DNA from: DSVZ01 sp964568145
Lineage (GTDB): Bacteria > Verrucomicrobiota > Verrucomicrobiia > Limisphaerales > J093
Assembly (NCBI GenBank): GCA_964568145.1
Contig: CAZMOZ010000008.1
Location: 130,050-194,049, forward strand
Direction of reading: 5' to 3'
Length of the DNA stretch: 64,000 nt
Shown piece by piece: positions 8,024 to 15,476 of the stretch. A program made the position numbers and the translations under genes. A model generated the notes under the pieces. It was given only the letters and a program-made list of their open reading frames with translations. It made no database searches and was not told the DNA's origin. The stretch's first letter is position 1, and every line of letters starts with the position of its first letter.

Positions 8024-10138
8024 TCATTGTCGCAACCGGAAGTAACCGGTGTTGCCGGTCGTCGGTACGGAAACCGAATTGCCCGTCACGCCGCCGACCG
8101 GGGTCCAGACCGCCGGCGCGAGCGCGGGCGAGGCTTCCAGCGTGAAGCCGGTGGCGCTGGCCGGCCAGGAGATCGTGACCGTGTCGCCGGTCCGCGCGAT
8201 GCTCAACGCCGGCCGCTCAGGCGGCGGAGCCGACATCGAGTACAGGCCGAAGTTGTCCAGCCCGAAGTACCAGCTATCCGTGCCGGCATGGGCGAAGCGG
8301 AACCGCACCGCCGGCTGGTTGTCCGCCTGCGGCAGCCGGTACAGCTCGATGCGTTTGGACTCGACGGGGTCGTCGTTGACCCGGGCCTGGAGGTACAGCG
8401 CCAGGTCCGGGCTGATGGCGGCGCCGATGAATGCCCCGTAGGTGCCGCCCTTTTCCTCGAAGGTGTCGGGATCGGTGTACCGGGCCACGTCACCATGCTC
8501 GGCGGTGAAGGTGGCCACGGCGTCCACGGTGACTTCGCCGGTGACTTCGTTGGTGACGCGGACGATGTCCGGGGCATCGAGGAAGTAGGCTAGGGGCAGC
8601 CAGGTCTGGCCACGGTCCACCGAGTACTCGATGGCGGCGAGGCTGTCTTGGTTTTGCTCCCAGAGGCTGTGGAAGGCAAGGTGGACGTCCGTCTTGCCAG
8701 TCAGGTCGAAGTCGGGCGTGAACAAGTAGAGCACCTGGCTGCGGCCGTTGCGGTAGCCGGAGTTGCCGAAGACGAAGCGGCCACTGGCCAGGGGCTGGTC
8801 ATAGACCCGGCCGCTGACTACGTTGAAGGGGTTGACCGAAAGCACCCGGCGGTAGTCGGTCTCCCAGTCGTCCGGGTTGTCGGGGTTGCTGTAGGTGACG
8901 AAGGAGCCGGTGAACCGGTCGGCGGCGACCACGACCCAATTGGCGTAGCTGGCCGAGTCAAGGTTGCCCAGATCGGGCTCCGGGTTCTGCACGTCGGTGT
9001 AGCTCACGCTGGTCCAGCCCGCCGGCAACTGCCCTTCCGGCGTGGCGTCGAAGTTCTCGAAGTACAGCGGCGCGGGCAGGACGATGTTCCGGTAGGCGCC
9101 CACGACGAACGTGACCTCGTTGGTCACCTCGTTGGGCGGCGTGGCGTTGTCCGCAAACACCAGCCGGAAGACGTTGGCAGAGCCGCTCGGGAAGAGGGTC
9201 GCGTTGGTGTAGGTGATCGTCACCAGGTCATCCTGCTGCGCCAGGTGATGCGTCACCACGGCGCCGTTCAGGCGCAACACAACCGATCCCGGCACCACCT
9301 GGCTGGTGCCGTTGCGGATCGTGGCGCGGTACGTAACATTGGGCAGTTGGTTGACGGCGCCCGGCGCGGGCTGGACGGAGACCACCCGGGGAATGGTCGG
9401 CGCGGGCGCGGTCACCGCGAACGGCTCGGACGCCAGCACGGTGTAACCGTCGTTCTCGAGGAAGAACACGACGTAATTGCCGGCGTTCGTCAGGCCGTTG
9501 GCGAACGTCACGCTGCCCTCGGTCAGTCCGGTGGTTCCTGTCTGGGTGCCGTCCACATAGCGCCACAGCGTGGCGCTCGGTCCGCCGCCGGGCGTCTGCC
9601 CTTCCTTGTAGATGCCGATCCAGTCCAGCCGGTTGCCCGGACCGTTCAGGAAGCTGACCTGGACGGCCTCACCGGTCACGTACACACGCTTGTCGGTGCG
9701 CACCAGCGGCCAGCCGGGATCCACGACCGTGAAGGTGGTGCTCGCCAGAATGGTGTAGCCGTCATTGCGCAGGAAATGCGCGGTCCAGGTGCCTGCGAGG
9801 TTCAACCCGCCGGCAAAGGTCACCGTGCCCTCGCGCAGCCCCACGTTGCCCTGCTGGGTGTTGTCCACGTAAAACCAGCGGGTCGAGGGCACCGAACCGG
9901 GCGCGGTCCCTTCGGGGTAGATGCCGATCCAGTCCAGACGGTTCCCGGGGCCGTTGGCGAAACTGATGACAATGTCCTCGCCGGCGTAATAGGTGGTGTG
10001 GTTGGAAATCAGCGAAGGCGTCTGGGCCAGCGCGCCGGTCATGGCAGCCAGGCCAAGGCCGGCGCGCCACGTCGCGGCCAGGACCCGCTTCCAGGCGGAG
10101 GCGGTTGGGAACTTCACGGAGGTTGTTTTCATGCGCAT
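8024..10138 (-). CDS. Large secreted multidomain beta-sandwich protein
   Basis: Protein of about 704 residues with a long N-terminal signal ending near GALAQ. Two tandem repeats of about 100 residues follow, each with Y-x-x-G-E-x-(I/V)-x-(I/V)-S-F, then GPGNRLDWIGIY, then an NDGYT(I/V)LAS strand. This type of domain is seen at the start of calcium-dependent phosphoesterases and exported adhesins. A central region (about 270-620) has an Fn3-like segment and a laminin-G/MAM-like sandwich. The C-terminus carries an F-T-L-E-A-S and YFRLRQ pattern typical of secreted verrucomicrobial proteins. The ATG at 10138 is preferred to one 60 bases upstream because it sits next to the signal peptide. A role in surface attachment or carbohydrate binding is inferred only. 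Confidence 0.72.
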   Translation of the reverse strand: MRMKTTSVKFPTASAWKRVLAATWRAGLGLAAMTGALAQTPSLISNHTTYYAGEDIVISFANGPGNRLDWIGIYPEGTAPGSVPSTRWFYVDNTQQGNVGLREGTVTFAGGLNLAGTWTAHFLRNDGYTILASTTFTVVDPGWPLVRTDKRVYVTGEAVQVSFLNGPGNRLDWIGIYKEGQTPGGGPSATLWRYVDGTQTGTTGLTEGSVTFANGLTNAGNYVVFFLENDGYTVLASEPFAVTAPAPTIPRVVSVQPAPGAVNQLPNVTYRATIRNGTSQVVPGSVVLRLNGAVVTHHLAQQDDLVTITYTNATLFPSGSANVFRLVFADNATPPNEVTNEVTFVVGAYRNIVLPAPLYFENFDATPEGQLPAGWTSVSYTDVQNPEPDLGNLDSASYANWVVVAADRFTGSFVTYSNPDNPDDWETDYRRVLSVNPFNVVSGRVYDQPLASGRFVFGNSGYRNGRSQVLYLFTPDFDLTGKTDVHLAFHSLWEQNQDSLAAIEYSVDRGQTWLPLAYFLDAPDIVRVTNEVTGEVTVDAVATFTAEHGDVARYTDPDTFEEKGGTYGAFIGAAISPDLALYLQARVNDDPVESKRIELYRLPQADNQPAVRFRFAHAGTDSWYFGLDNFGLYSMSAPPPERPALSIARTGDTVTISWPASATGFTLEASPALAPAVWTPVGGVTGNSVSVPTTGNTGYFRLRQ

Positions 10139-10199
10139 TTGTTGTTGGGACTGTTTCGGACCGGACTTGAATTGAAAAAACGCCAGCGCGACACCCAAG

Positions 10200-10706
10200 T
10201 CAAGGCGTGCAAATTATCGCCGGCTGGCCGTTCGGGCCGGCGGTCAGCCATTCGCTCACGATTCGCTCCGCCTCCGGGCTGGTGAGCGGGTACCAGCGGG
10301 AATCCTGGAGGCGCCGGACAAACCGATGCACCTGCGCCAGCTCGCGCCCCATTTCGGGCGACGCGCCGGTGGCCTGCGCCGCCTCCATCTGGCGCTTCAA
10401 TTCTGGCGAGTACATCTCGAGGTACGCGACGGCGCGCGCGCGCTTGTCGCGCGGGTTGCCGTTGGTCGCGATCACCACCGCCCGCACCGCGTCCGGCCGG
10501 TTGTCGTTCAGGCCGCGGATGGGTGGAATCGCGGTGCGCGGCGCGGTGAACAGCCGGCCTTCGCTCTGATCGTAAAAGAACGCGAGGTCCGAACCGCCCG
10601 GACCCGGCCGGACAAAGCGGGCGGCCACAACCGCCGCCAGCGCCAGCAAACCGAGCGCGGCGGCCAGCTTCATCCCTTGAAGACGCGGATTCACGACGGC
10701 GGGCAC
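10200..10706 (-). CDS. Membrane-anchored protein accompanying a pseudopilin
   Basis: Protein of 168 residues with one N-terminal transmembrane segment (LAAALGLLALAAVVAARFV) and a periplasmic or extracellular body. The FFYDQSEGRLF segment followed by a proline-rich A-I-P-P-I resembles small proteins often found beside H-X9-DG pseudopilins in Planctomycetes and Verrucomicrobia. The pseudopilin gene lies 198 bases upstream on the same strand. An alternative start is M12, just before the membrane segment. Function unknown; a role with the type II secretion-like pseudopilus is inferred from position. Confidence 0.6.
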   Translation of the reverse strand: MPAVVNPRLQGMKLAAALGLLALAAVVAARFVRPGPGGSDLAFFYDQSEGRLFTAPRTAIPPIRGLNDNRPDAVRAVVIATNGNPRDKRARAVAYLEMYSPELKRQMEAAQATGASPEMGRELAQVHRFVRRLQDSRWYPLTSPEAERIVSEWLTAGPNGQPAIICTP

Positions 10707-10860
10707 GGCGCGTTCAACCGGAACGAGGCCGCGGAAGACAACCCATGGACACGAAGGCAGACGAAGCCACGGAACACAATCCGCGCGGCGCGGCTGCGCG
10801 GTGCCGCGTCAACGAGTTGATCGTCTGGCGTCAGTTGCCAGTGGAGCGAAAATCGGCCTG

Positions 10861-10890
10861 ATTCATGTGCATTCGTGTCCATTCGTGGTC
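10861..10890. repeat. Three decamer tandem units, ATTCxTGTxC
   Basis: Three back-to-back 10-base units read attcatgtgc, attcgtgtcc and attcgtggtc. Sequence of this kind is common between genes in Verrucomicrobiota. It lies in the 198-base gap between the membrane-anchored protein and the pseudopilin, close to the 3' end of the latter. The rest of the gap holds no supported gene. Confidence 0.55.
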
Positions 10891-10904
10891 GCCGGCGTTC
10901 CTCC

Positions 10905-11777
10905 TCAATGCGGATCGGCCTTGGCCGACCACCAGCAGGTATCCAGCGTGCAGGGGATGCGGGCGGCGTCGAGCAGCCGGGTGCTGCCGTCGGCGAAGGC
11001 GTAGTTGGACTTCCGGTTGTGCCGCAGTGCGCCCTTGTCACCCTGGGCCACGCGGTTGAAGCCGGCGGTGAGGTTGTTGCCCAGCTCCTTCCAAATCCAC
11101 CACCGGTCCTGCGGCCAGACGCCGAAGACGTCGCTGTGGCCGTCGCCGAACAGGATCAATTGCGTGGGCCGCTCGACCGAGCTGGCGCGGCAGAGGTTGT
11201 TCTCGTAGCCCGCCGGCCGGCCAAACGGCGGAGGCGCGCCGCCGGCCTGCCAATGGACGTTCACGGCACCGATGCCGCTGGGAAGGTCAATCTCGCCGCT
11301 GGCGAACTGGCCCACCACCCACGGGCTGGGCGGGCGGTTCTTGGACGGCCGGGCTGCGGCGTAAGATTCGTCGTGTTCGGCCGGACAGTCATAGACCTTG
11401 GCCGCCCGGCCCAGGTGATTGAAGAGGTACGCCCGCCAGCTCGATTCGAAACCGGGGAAGCGGTCCTGGATGGGCGGGTACCAGTCCTGGTTGTCCTGCG
11501 CGTAAAGGACAACTGCGAGCGTGAGCTGGCGCAGGTTGCCCAGGCAGGCGATCTGCGTCGCCTTGCCCTTGGCCGTGCTGAGCGCGGGCAGCAATAGCGA
11601 CGCCAGCAGCGCGATGATGGCGATGACCACCAGCAATTCGATGAGCGTGAAGCCCCGGCCGCCGCACCGGGCTGTAGGGCGGGCGGGCGGGCCGGCAGGG
11701 CGGACGCTGGAATGGCATCGGTCAATCACCACGCTCTTGAAGTTACCCCGGGCAGCGGCCCTGACAAGCGCCAGCAC
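10905..11777 (-). CDS. Type II pseudopilin-like protein (H-X9-DG family)
   Basis: Protein of 290 residues with a prepilin peptidase site and methylation segment, G-FTLIELLVVIAIIALL, beginning near residue 42, followed by a globular domain. The C-terminal part contains RHNRKSNYAFADGS, an exact H-x9-D-G motif that defines the H-X9-DG pseudopilin subfamily abundant in Planctomycetes, Verrucomicrobia and Lentisphaerae. The prepilin leader of about 40 residues is long for the family, so a later start is possible. Family members are thought to form or decorate a type II secretion-like pseudopilus; the cargo is unknown. A small membrane-anchored partner is encoded downstream on the same strand. Confidence 0.88.
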   Translation of the reverse strand: MLALVRAAARGNFKSVVIDRCHSSVRPAGPPARPTARCGGRGFTLIELLVVIAIIALLASLLLPALSTAKGKATQIACLGNLRQLTLAVVLYAQDNQDWYPPIQDRFPGFESSWRAYLFNHLGRAAKVYDCPAEHDESYAAARPSKNRPPSPWVVGQFASGEIDLPSGIGAVNVHWQAGGAPPPFGRPAGYENNLCRASSVERPTQLILFGDGHSDVFGVWPQDRWWIWKELGNNLTAGFNRVAQGDKGALRHNRKSNYAFADGSTRLLDAARIPCTLDTCWWSAKADPH

Positions 11778-11825
11778 CGGCGCCGTTCCGAAGTTACCCG
11801 GCCGTGACCGGGCCTTTACGGGCGG

Positions 11826-12878
11826 CTATGCGATCGCCCGCCGCAGGTTCTCGGCGATGGTCAGGAAGGCCTGGGCCGGCGGCGAGTCCGGTCGGCCGGT
11901 GACCACCGGTTCCCCGCGGTCGCCGCCTTCCCGGATTTCGGTGAAGATCGGGATTTCGCCCAGGAAGGCGACGCCTTTGCGGGCCGCCTCCGAACGCCCG
12001 CCGCCGTGGCCGAAGATTTCGACGCGCGTGCCGTCCGGGGCGGTGAAGTAACTCATGTTCTCGATGATGCCCAGGATGGGGACGTTCACCTTCTCGAACA
12101 TGGCCATGCCTTTGCGCACCACGCCCACGGAGGCCTCCTGCGGCGTGGTCACCACCACCCCGCCGTCGAGCGGCACCGTCTGGCAGAGCGAAAGCTGGGC
12201 GTCACCCGTCCCGGGCGGCAGGTCCACCAGCAGGTAGTCCAGCTCGCCCCACTCCACGGCGAAGAGGAATTGCTGGATGGTCTTGGTGATCATCGGCCCG
12301 CGCCAGATCACCGGCTGGTCGCCGTCCACGAGGAAGCCGATGCTCATGAGCTTCACGCCGTGGTTGACTGGCGGCACGAGTTTTTCCTGGTCGCTCACGG
12401 TCGGCCGCTGGTGGCAGCCCATCATGAGCGGAATGCTCGGACCGTAGATGTCGCAGTCCAGCAGGCCCACGCGCGCGCCCAGGCGGACCAGGCCGCAGGC
12501 GAGATTCGCCGAAACGGTGGACTTGCCCACGCCGCCCTTGCCGCTGGCGACGGCGATGACGTGCTGCACGCCGGGGACGCGGTTCTGGTTGGCCCACGGG
12601 TTGGCGGTGGCGGGGGCCGCGTGACCCGGCGCGGCGGCGGGTTGGCGCACGTCCACGTGCAATCGCTCGACGCCCGGCAGCGTTCGCAAAACCTGCTCCA
12701 CCCCGGATTTGATCGTGGCGGCGACTTCCGGGTTCGGCGAGGTAAGCTGCAGGGTCACGCTCACGGCGCCGGCGTTGGCGGCGATGTCCCGGACGAGTCC
12801 AAACGAAACCACGTCCCGGGAAAAACCGGGGTACTTCACCGTCTTGAGGGCGGCCAGGATGGCGTCTTGCGTCAACAT
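11826..12878 (-). CDS. mrp: Mrp/ApbC-type Fe-S cluster carrier ATPase lacking the CxxC motif
   Basis: Protein of 350 residues. The N-terminal 80 residues match the MIP18/DUF59 (FSCA) domain, then a short linker, then a deviant Walker A P-loop SGKGGVGKST at 112-121 of the ParA/MinD superfamily, DCDIYGPSIP, and LLVDLPPGTGDAQ. Mrp proteins dimerise around an Fe-S cluster and hand it to apo-proteins. The usual bridging CxxC should follow ENMS; here the segment reads ENMSYFTAPDGTRVEIFG with no cysteine. The ATG at 12878 was chosen because the DUF59 domain starts immediately there and GGAAG lies just upstream. An in-frame extension exists but adds nothing recognisable. Confidence 0.9.
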   Translation of the reverse strand: MLTQDAILAALKTVKYPGFSRDVVSFGLVRDIAANAGAVSVTLQLTSPNPEVAATIKSGVEQVLRTLPGVERLHVDVRQPAAAPGHAAPATANPWANQNRVPGVQHVIAVASGKGGVGKSTVSANLACGLVRLGARVGLLDCDIYGPSIPLMMGCHQRPTVSDQEKLVPPVNHGVKLMSIGFLVDGDQPVIWRGPMITKTIQQFLFAVEWGELDYLLVDLPPGTGDAQLSLCQTVPLDGGVVVTTPQEASVGVVRKGMAMFEKVNVPILGIIENMSYFTAPDGTRVEIFGHGGGRSEAARKGVAFLGEIPIFTEIREGGDRGEPVVTGRPDSPPAQAFLTIAENLRRAIA

Positions 12879-13023
12879 GCTTCCGCAGTCTAACGCGCAG
12901 GCAGACGATTGCCAGTCACGATGCGGCGTCGCTTCGAGGCGCGGGACAGGCTGCCCGGTGGGGCTGGGCAATGTTCGGGGAAGGGCGGGGGCGCATCAGA
13001 AAATCATGCTGGAGGTGGCGGGC

Positions 13024-13069
13024 TGTAGTAGCCCAGGCGTTCTCGCCTGTGGTCGAGTCACTGCCGGCG
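13024..13069. repeat. Left flanking repeat of toxin-antitoxin island (hairpin type)
   Basis: A 46-base sequence containing CAGGCG-ttct-CGCCTG, a perfect six-pair hairpin, preceded by GTAGTAGCC. It is nearly identical to 15380-15425 in the same orientation, so the pair brackets the toxin-antitoxin island. Related hairpins with other stem sequences occur at 20027-20075, 24795-24820 and 24981-25011. Confidence 0.75.
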
Positions 13070-13070
13070 C

Positions 13071-13275
13071 GTGGGCCTGGACTGCGCGATGATCGCCCAG
13101 CAGCCGAACCTGGTGCACAACCGCCTGCGCAACCAGGCCACGGAGGTGGTGGCCTTCCAGCAGATGGACCCCCGGGCGGTGTACTGGTGCGCGGAAGTGG
13201 GGTTCTGATGCGGAGGCGATCCGCGCGCTGCCGCCAGGCGCCTACCTGGCCCGCAACCTCAAGAGCGGCGGCACG
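13071..13275 (+). pseudogene. 3' remnant of a P-loop ATPase gene, frameshifted
   Basis: The plus strand encodes GLDCAMIAQQPNLVHNRL and then a Q-A-T-E-V-V-A-F stretch, ending in WCAEVGF and a stop at about 13207. One base on, the next frame continues DAEAIRALPPGAYLARNL. The two halves read as one protein broken by a frameshift. A-Q-Q-P followed by R-N-Q and V-V-x-F is typical of the sensor region of HerA/FtsK-like or phage DNA-packaging ATPases; this family call is tentative. Neither end of a gene is present. The fragment starts immediately after the left flanking repeat and runs into the truncated PIN gene on the opposite strand, so it looks like debris of a lost mobile region. Confidence 0.5.
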
Positions 13276-13450
13276 GCGGCCGGCGCTGGGCGAGATTGCG
13301 GACGGCTTGCGGCACCTCCAGATCATGCACCCAGGACCAGACCCGCGCCGCGTCGGCCAGGTCATCCCAACAGCGCGCGGCCGCGGCGTGCAACGAGTCG
13401 CCGGGCAGGTTGACCGCCAGAACGGCGGAGGTGTCGAAATAGACCTTCAT
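13259..13450 (-). pseudogene. Truncated PIN-domain toxin (module 1)
   Basis: An ATG at 13450 opens MKVYFDTSAVLAVN, the first strand of a PIN ribonuclease with its first catalytic aspartate, and continues to EVPQAVRNLAQRR before ending after 63 residues. PIN toxins are normally 125-140 residues and need three more acidic residues, which are missing here. The end coincides with the start of unrelated ATPase debris, so a deletion has fused two remnants. The gene begins one base after the stop of the antitoxin gene, the usual antitoxin-first order of VapBC-like modules. It is unlikely to be an active nuclease. Confidence 0.65.
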
Positions 13451-13451
13451 G

Positions 13452-13679
13452 TCAACGGCGGCGTGCCAGCGCGTCGGTGGCGTCCACACGGCCGGCATCT
13501 TCGGCCAGGCCCAGGCGGCGGGCCCGCTCCGCCAGTTCACGCGCTGTGGGGCCGCGCGGCTGGTCCAGACGGATCACCAAGTAACGCGGTTTGCCCTCAT
13601 GCGTGATGATGGCGGGCTGGCCGGGCGGGATCCGGTCCCGCACAGCCGCCTGGTTGGCCCACTCGCGCCAGCCGATCAC
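13452..13679 (-). CDS. Phd/YefM-like antitoxin (module 1)
   Basis: About 75 residues from a GTG at 13679. The core IGWREWANQ followed by GQPAIITHEGKPRYLV matches the Phd/YefM pattern of a short DNA-binding segment, then a G-x-P-x-I-I-T-x-x-G-K-P beta hairpin and an acidic toxin-binding tail (residues 45-75). The frame stays open upstream of the GTG for about 15 codons without an ATG, so the true start is uncertain; AGGAGG stands about 45 bases upstream. Its partner toxin, one base downstream, is truncated, so the antitoxin is now an orphan. Confidence 0.55.
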   Translation of the reverse strand: MIGWREWANQAAVRDRIPPGQPAIITHEGKPRYLVIRLDQPRGPTARELAERARRLGLAEDAGRVDATDALARRR

Positions 13680-13763
13680 AGGCGTCTTCTTGCGTTGACG
13701 GTAGCTGTTGACGAACGGCGCGTCAACCTCCTCTCACGGATCAAGCGAAAATCCAGCCGGTTT

Positions 13764-13820
13764 CGTGTCGCGTCGTGTCGCTTCCCCGCGCCGGCGGCAT
13801 GGCGGCCGGGCGGGTGTTTT
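13764..13820. repeat. TA-island internal repeat, copy 1
   Basis: Sequence beginning cgtgtcgcgtcgtgtcgctt and followed by a CCCC-GCGCCGGCGGC-rich tail. It matches 14320-14367 and the first half of 15101-15150. It sits over the 3' end of the module 2 toxin, exactly as copy 2 abuts the 3' end of the module 3 toxin, so one repeat separates each module from the next. Confidence 0.7.
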
Positions 13821-14010
13821 AGGCCAGCGGGTTTTCCGCCGGCACGCCGAGTTGCTGGAAATGGCTCACATTGGTGGTTGCCACTGTGGCCCCGGCGTCC
13901 GCGGCGGCGGCGACCAGCGCGTCGTCAATGCGGGCCTGGTATCCCTGTCGGCGCGCGGCGCCGCAGAGGATGGCGGCAATGAGGATGGCGCTGTCCAGAC
14001 AGACCTTCAT
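13819..14010 (-). pseudogene. Internally deleted PIN-domain toxin (module 2)
   Basis: The 63-residue frame starts MKVCLDSAILIAAI, a PIN first strand, and ends with RIDDALVAAAADAGATV and TTNVSHFQQLGV, the last third of a PIN domain. The middle (about 60-70 residues, including the helix with the second acidic residue) is absent. The join is in frame, so this is an internal deletion, not a late stop. Its ATG overlaps the antitoxin stop as ATGA. It is probably inactive as a nuclease, though a retained antitoxin-binding role cannot be excluded. Confidence 0.6.
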
Positions 14011-14233
14011 CGCAGGCCCTCCATGTTTTGCGCCAGCGCGGCCAGCGCGCGGCGGCGATGGAGGTGCCGGCGCCAGCGCTCCGCCAGCTCGCGGCCGGGC
14101 ATGGGGGCCGGCGACCCCGGCACCAGCGCGCCATTTCGCGCCCGTGTTCGGTGATGCGCACCGGCCGGCCGGCACGCAAGGCTTCCAGCGCCGGGCGGGG
14201 GGCGCGGCGCAACTCGGTCAAGGTCGCATTCAT
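14007..14233 (-). pseudogene. Phd/YefM-like antitoxin with a single-base frameshift (module 2)
   Basis: From the ATG at 14233 the frame gives MNATLTELRRAPRPALEALR and then GRPVRITEHGREMARW, a normal Phd-like N-terminal half of 37 residues. The frame then derails near 14123. One base over, VPGSPAPMPGRELAERW and a tail ending AQNMEGLR continue the protein to a stop that overlaps the toxin start (ATGA). Adding one G in the TGGTG tract would restore a 75-residue antitoxin. This may be real decay or a homopolymer sequencing error. Confidence 0.6.
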
Positions 14234-14319
14234 CCGGACCAGAATTGCGCACTTTGCGCACTGGGGCAAGCCCGCGGCGCCCGCGCCGCCCCCTTTTGTC
14301 CCCTCGGCGCGCGCAAACC

Positions 14320-14367
14320 CGTGTCGCGTCGTGTCGCTTCCCCGGCACGGCGGCGGGGCGGGTGTTC
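14320..14367. repeat. TA-island internal repeat, copy 2
   Basis: Begins cgtgtcgcgtcgtgtcgctt followed by CCCC-GGC, almost identical to the copy at 13764. It ends eight bases before the stop codon of the intact PIN toxin gene, the same position relative to its module as copy 1. Confidence 0.7.
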
Positions 14368-14374
14368 TGAAGCC

Positions 14375-14773
14375 TCACTGGAAAGGATTGAAAGTGGGCA
14401 CCGCGTGGCGCCGGAAGTCCTCGCCATTGCGGGTGGCCATCACCAGGCCGTGGGCCAGGGCCAGGGCCCCCAACCACAGATCGTTGACGCGGGGCCGCGC
14501 CCGGTAAACCGCCCGGCGCTGGCCCCAGATCACCCCCGCCCGCCGGTCCAAGGGCAGCCAGCTCCAGCCGCTCAGGCACCCGCGGAGAAAGGCCACCGCC
14601 TCCCGCCGGCGCGGCGCCGGCAGCCGGAAGGCTCCGGCCATGAACTCCCCCACCGCGACCGGACAGAGCACGAGCTGGGGCGCGGCCGTGCGTTCCAGCC
14701 AGCTTTGGACGCGCGGATGCGGCCGGGTCCTGGCGGCCTCGATCAGCACGTTGGTGTCCACCAGGTAGATCAT
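14375..14773 (-). CDS. vapC: PIN-domain toxin ribonuclease (module 3, intact)
   Basis: Protein of 132 residues, the full length for VapC-like PIN toxins. All four expected acidic residues are visible: D6 in MIYLVDTNVL, E43 in AVGEFMAG, D98 in RVNDLWLGALA and D118/D119 region in RNGEDF. Such toxins are Mg-dependent site-specific RNases that stop translation until antitoxin blocks the active site. The ATG at 14773 overlaps the antitoxin stop (ATGA), so the two are translationally coupled. It is the only intact pair of three similar modules in this island. Confidence 0.85.
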   Translation of the reverse strand: MIYLVDTNVLIEAARTRPHPRVQSWLERTAAPQLVLCPVAVGEFMAGAFRLPAPRRREAVAFLRGCLSGWSWLPLDRRAGVIWGQRRAVYRARPRVNDLWLGALALAHGLVMATRNGEDFRRHAVPTFNPFQ

Positions 14774-15018
14774 GGCCGGGGCCGTTCCTCCTGGGCGAGC
14801 TGGTCCAGGACCTCCGCCAGATCGTCCAGCCGGGGCAGGTCTTTGACCACCCGCCAGGCGGAGGGGGCGCGGCGCGTCAGCCGCGCGAAATCGCGTGCGG
14901 CCACCAGCACCACAGGGGCCTTGGTGGCCACGGTGATTTCCTGCGGCCCCTCGCCCAAGGCGGCGTCCACCACGGCGCTCAGGCGGGCCTTGGCTTGCGT
15001 GAACTGCCAGCGTTTCAT
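14770..15018 (-). CDS. Phd/YefM-like antitoxin (module 3, intact)
   Basis: Protein of 82 residues. MKRWQFTQAKARLSAVVD is the N-terminal dimerisation and DNA-binding segment, G-P-Q-E-I-T-V the beta hairpin, and the C-terminal acidic helix ends DQLAQEERPRP, the likely toxin-binding part. Family members repress their own operon with the toxin as co-repressor, so an operator is expected just upstream of 15018, but no clear palindrome is seen there. The gene is first in its operon and overlaps the PIN toxin by four bases. Confidence 0.82.
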   Translation of the reverse strand: MKRWQFTQAKARLSAVVDAALGEGPQEITVATKAPVVLVAARDFARLTRRAPSAWRVVKDLPRLDDLAEVLDQLAQEERPRP

Positions 15019-15100
15019 GCCCCAAGCCTAAGCCTGGCTGACCAGTCTGTCTAGTCTTGTCCCCGGTCCGCCAAGCCGGGGGCCGGCGGATGCCCTTTGT

Positions 15101-15150
15101 CTGTCGTGTCGTGTCGCTTCCCCGGCGCCGGCGGCGGCGGGATAGTCCGC
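15101..15150. repeat. TA-island internal repeat, copy 3
   Basis: Shares the cgtgtcgtgtcgcttcccc core with the copies at 13764 and 14320 but then diverges (GGCGCCGGCGGCGGCGGGAT). It lies 83 bases upstream of the intact antitoxin, where the 3' end of a further, now lost, module would be expected. Confidence 0.6.
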
Positions 15151-15238
15151 CGCGTCAGCCAGGCCGGGCCGCGGGCGCGGCCGGATCCGAGAGCCCGCGG
15201 GAGACGGCCGGCCGACGCCGAAAACACAACGTCCGTTC

Positions 15239-15334
15239 ATGCCCTCGCCCAAGTTCATCGTCACCGTCGGGATCATCGACGTGGTCTTCGTCACCCTCTG
15301 GCAGAAGCTCGTCGCCCCCAAACTGAATCTGTAA
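15239..15334 (+). CDS. Possible 31-residue hydrophobic peptide
   Basis: ATG at 15239 gives MPSPKFIVTVGIIDVVFVTLW followed by ten more residues ending in PKLNL and TAA. It has one hydrophobic stretch long enough to span a membrane. There is no convincing ribosome binding site and no recognisable family. It may be a small membrane protein, or a fragment of a larger gene left in the toxin-antitoxin island. Confidence 0.3.
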   Translation: MPSPKFIVTVGIIDVVFVTLWQKLVAPKLNL

Positions 15335-15379
15335 CCTCACGCCGCGAAGCGGCCCCCCCCGCCCCTCACCCAGCCTCGC

Positions 15380-15425
15380 CGTAGTAGTCCAGGCGTCCTC
15401 GCCTGTGGTCGAGTCGCTGGCGACC
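15380..15425. repeat. Right flanking repeat of toxin-antitoxin island
   Basis: Near-identical to 13024-13069 in the same orientation: GTAGTAGTCC, then CAGGCG-tcct-CGCCTG, then TGGTCGAGTCGCTGG. The pair encloses 2.3 kb holding the ATPase debris and the three toxin-antitoxin modules. Confidence 0.75.
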
Positions 15426-15476
15426 CGCCCGTGCCTGCCGCGGACGTTGACGTCCGCGGCAGGCCGATGATTGTAT

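Noticed and set aside
12879..12971. Longer start for the Mrp protein
   Set aside because: The extra 31 residues match nothing, while the DUF59 domain begins right at ATG 12878.
13024..15425. CRISPR array
   Set aside because: Repeats here are few, unevenly spaced by whole genes and imperfect; no regular spacer pattern or cas gene is present.
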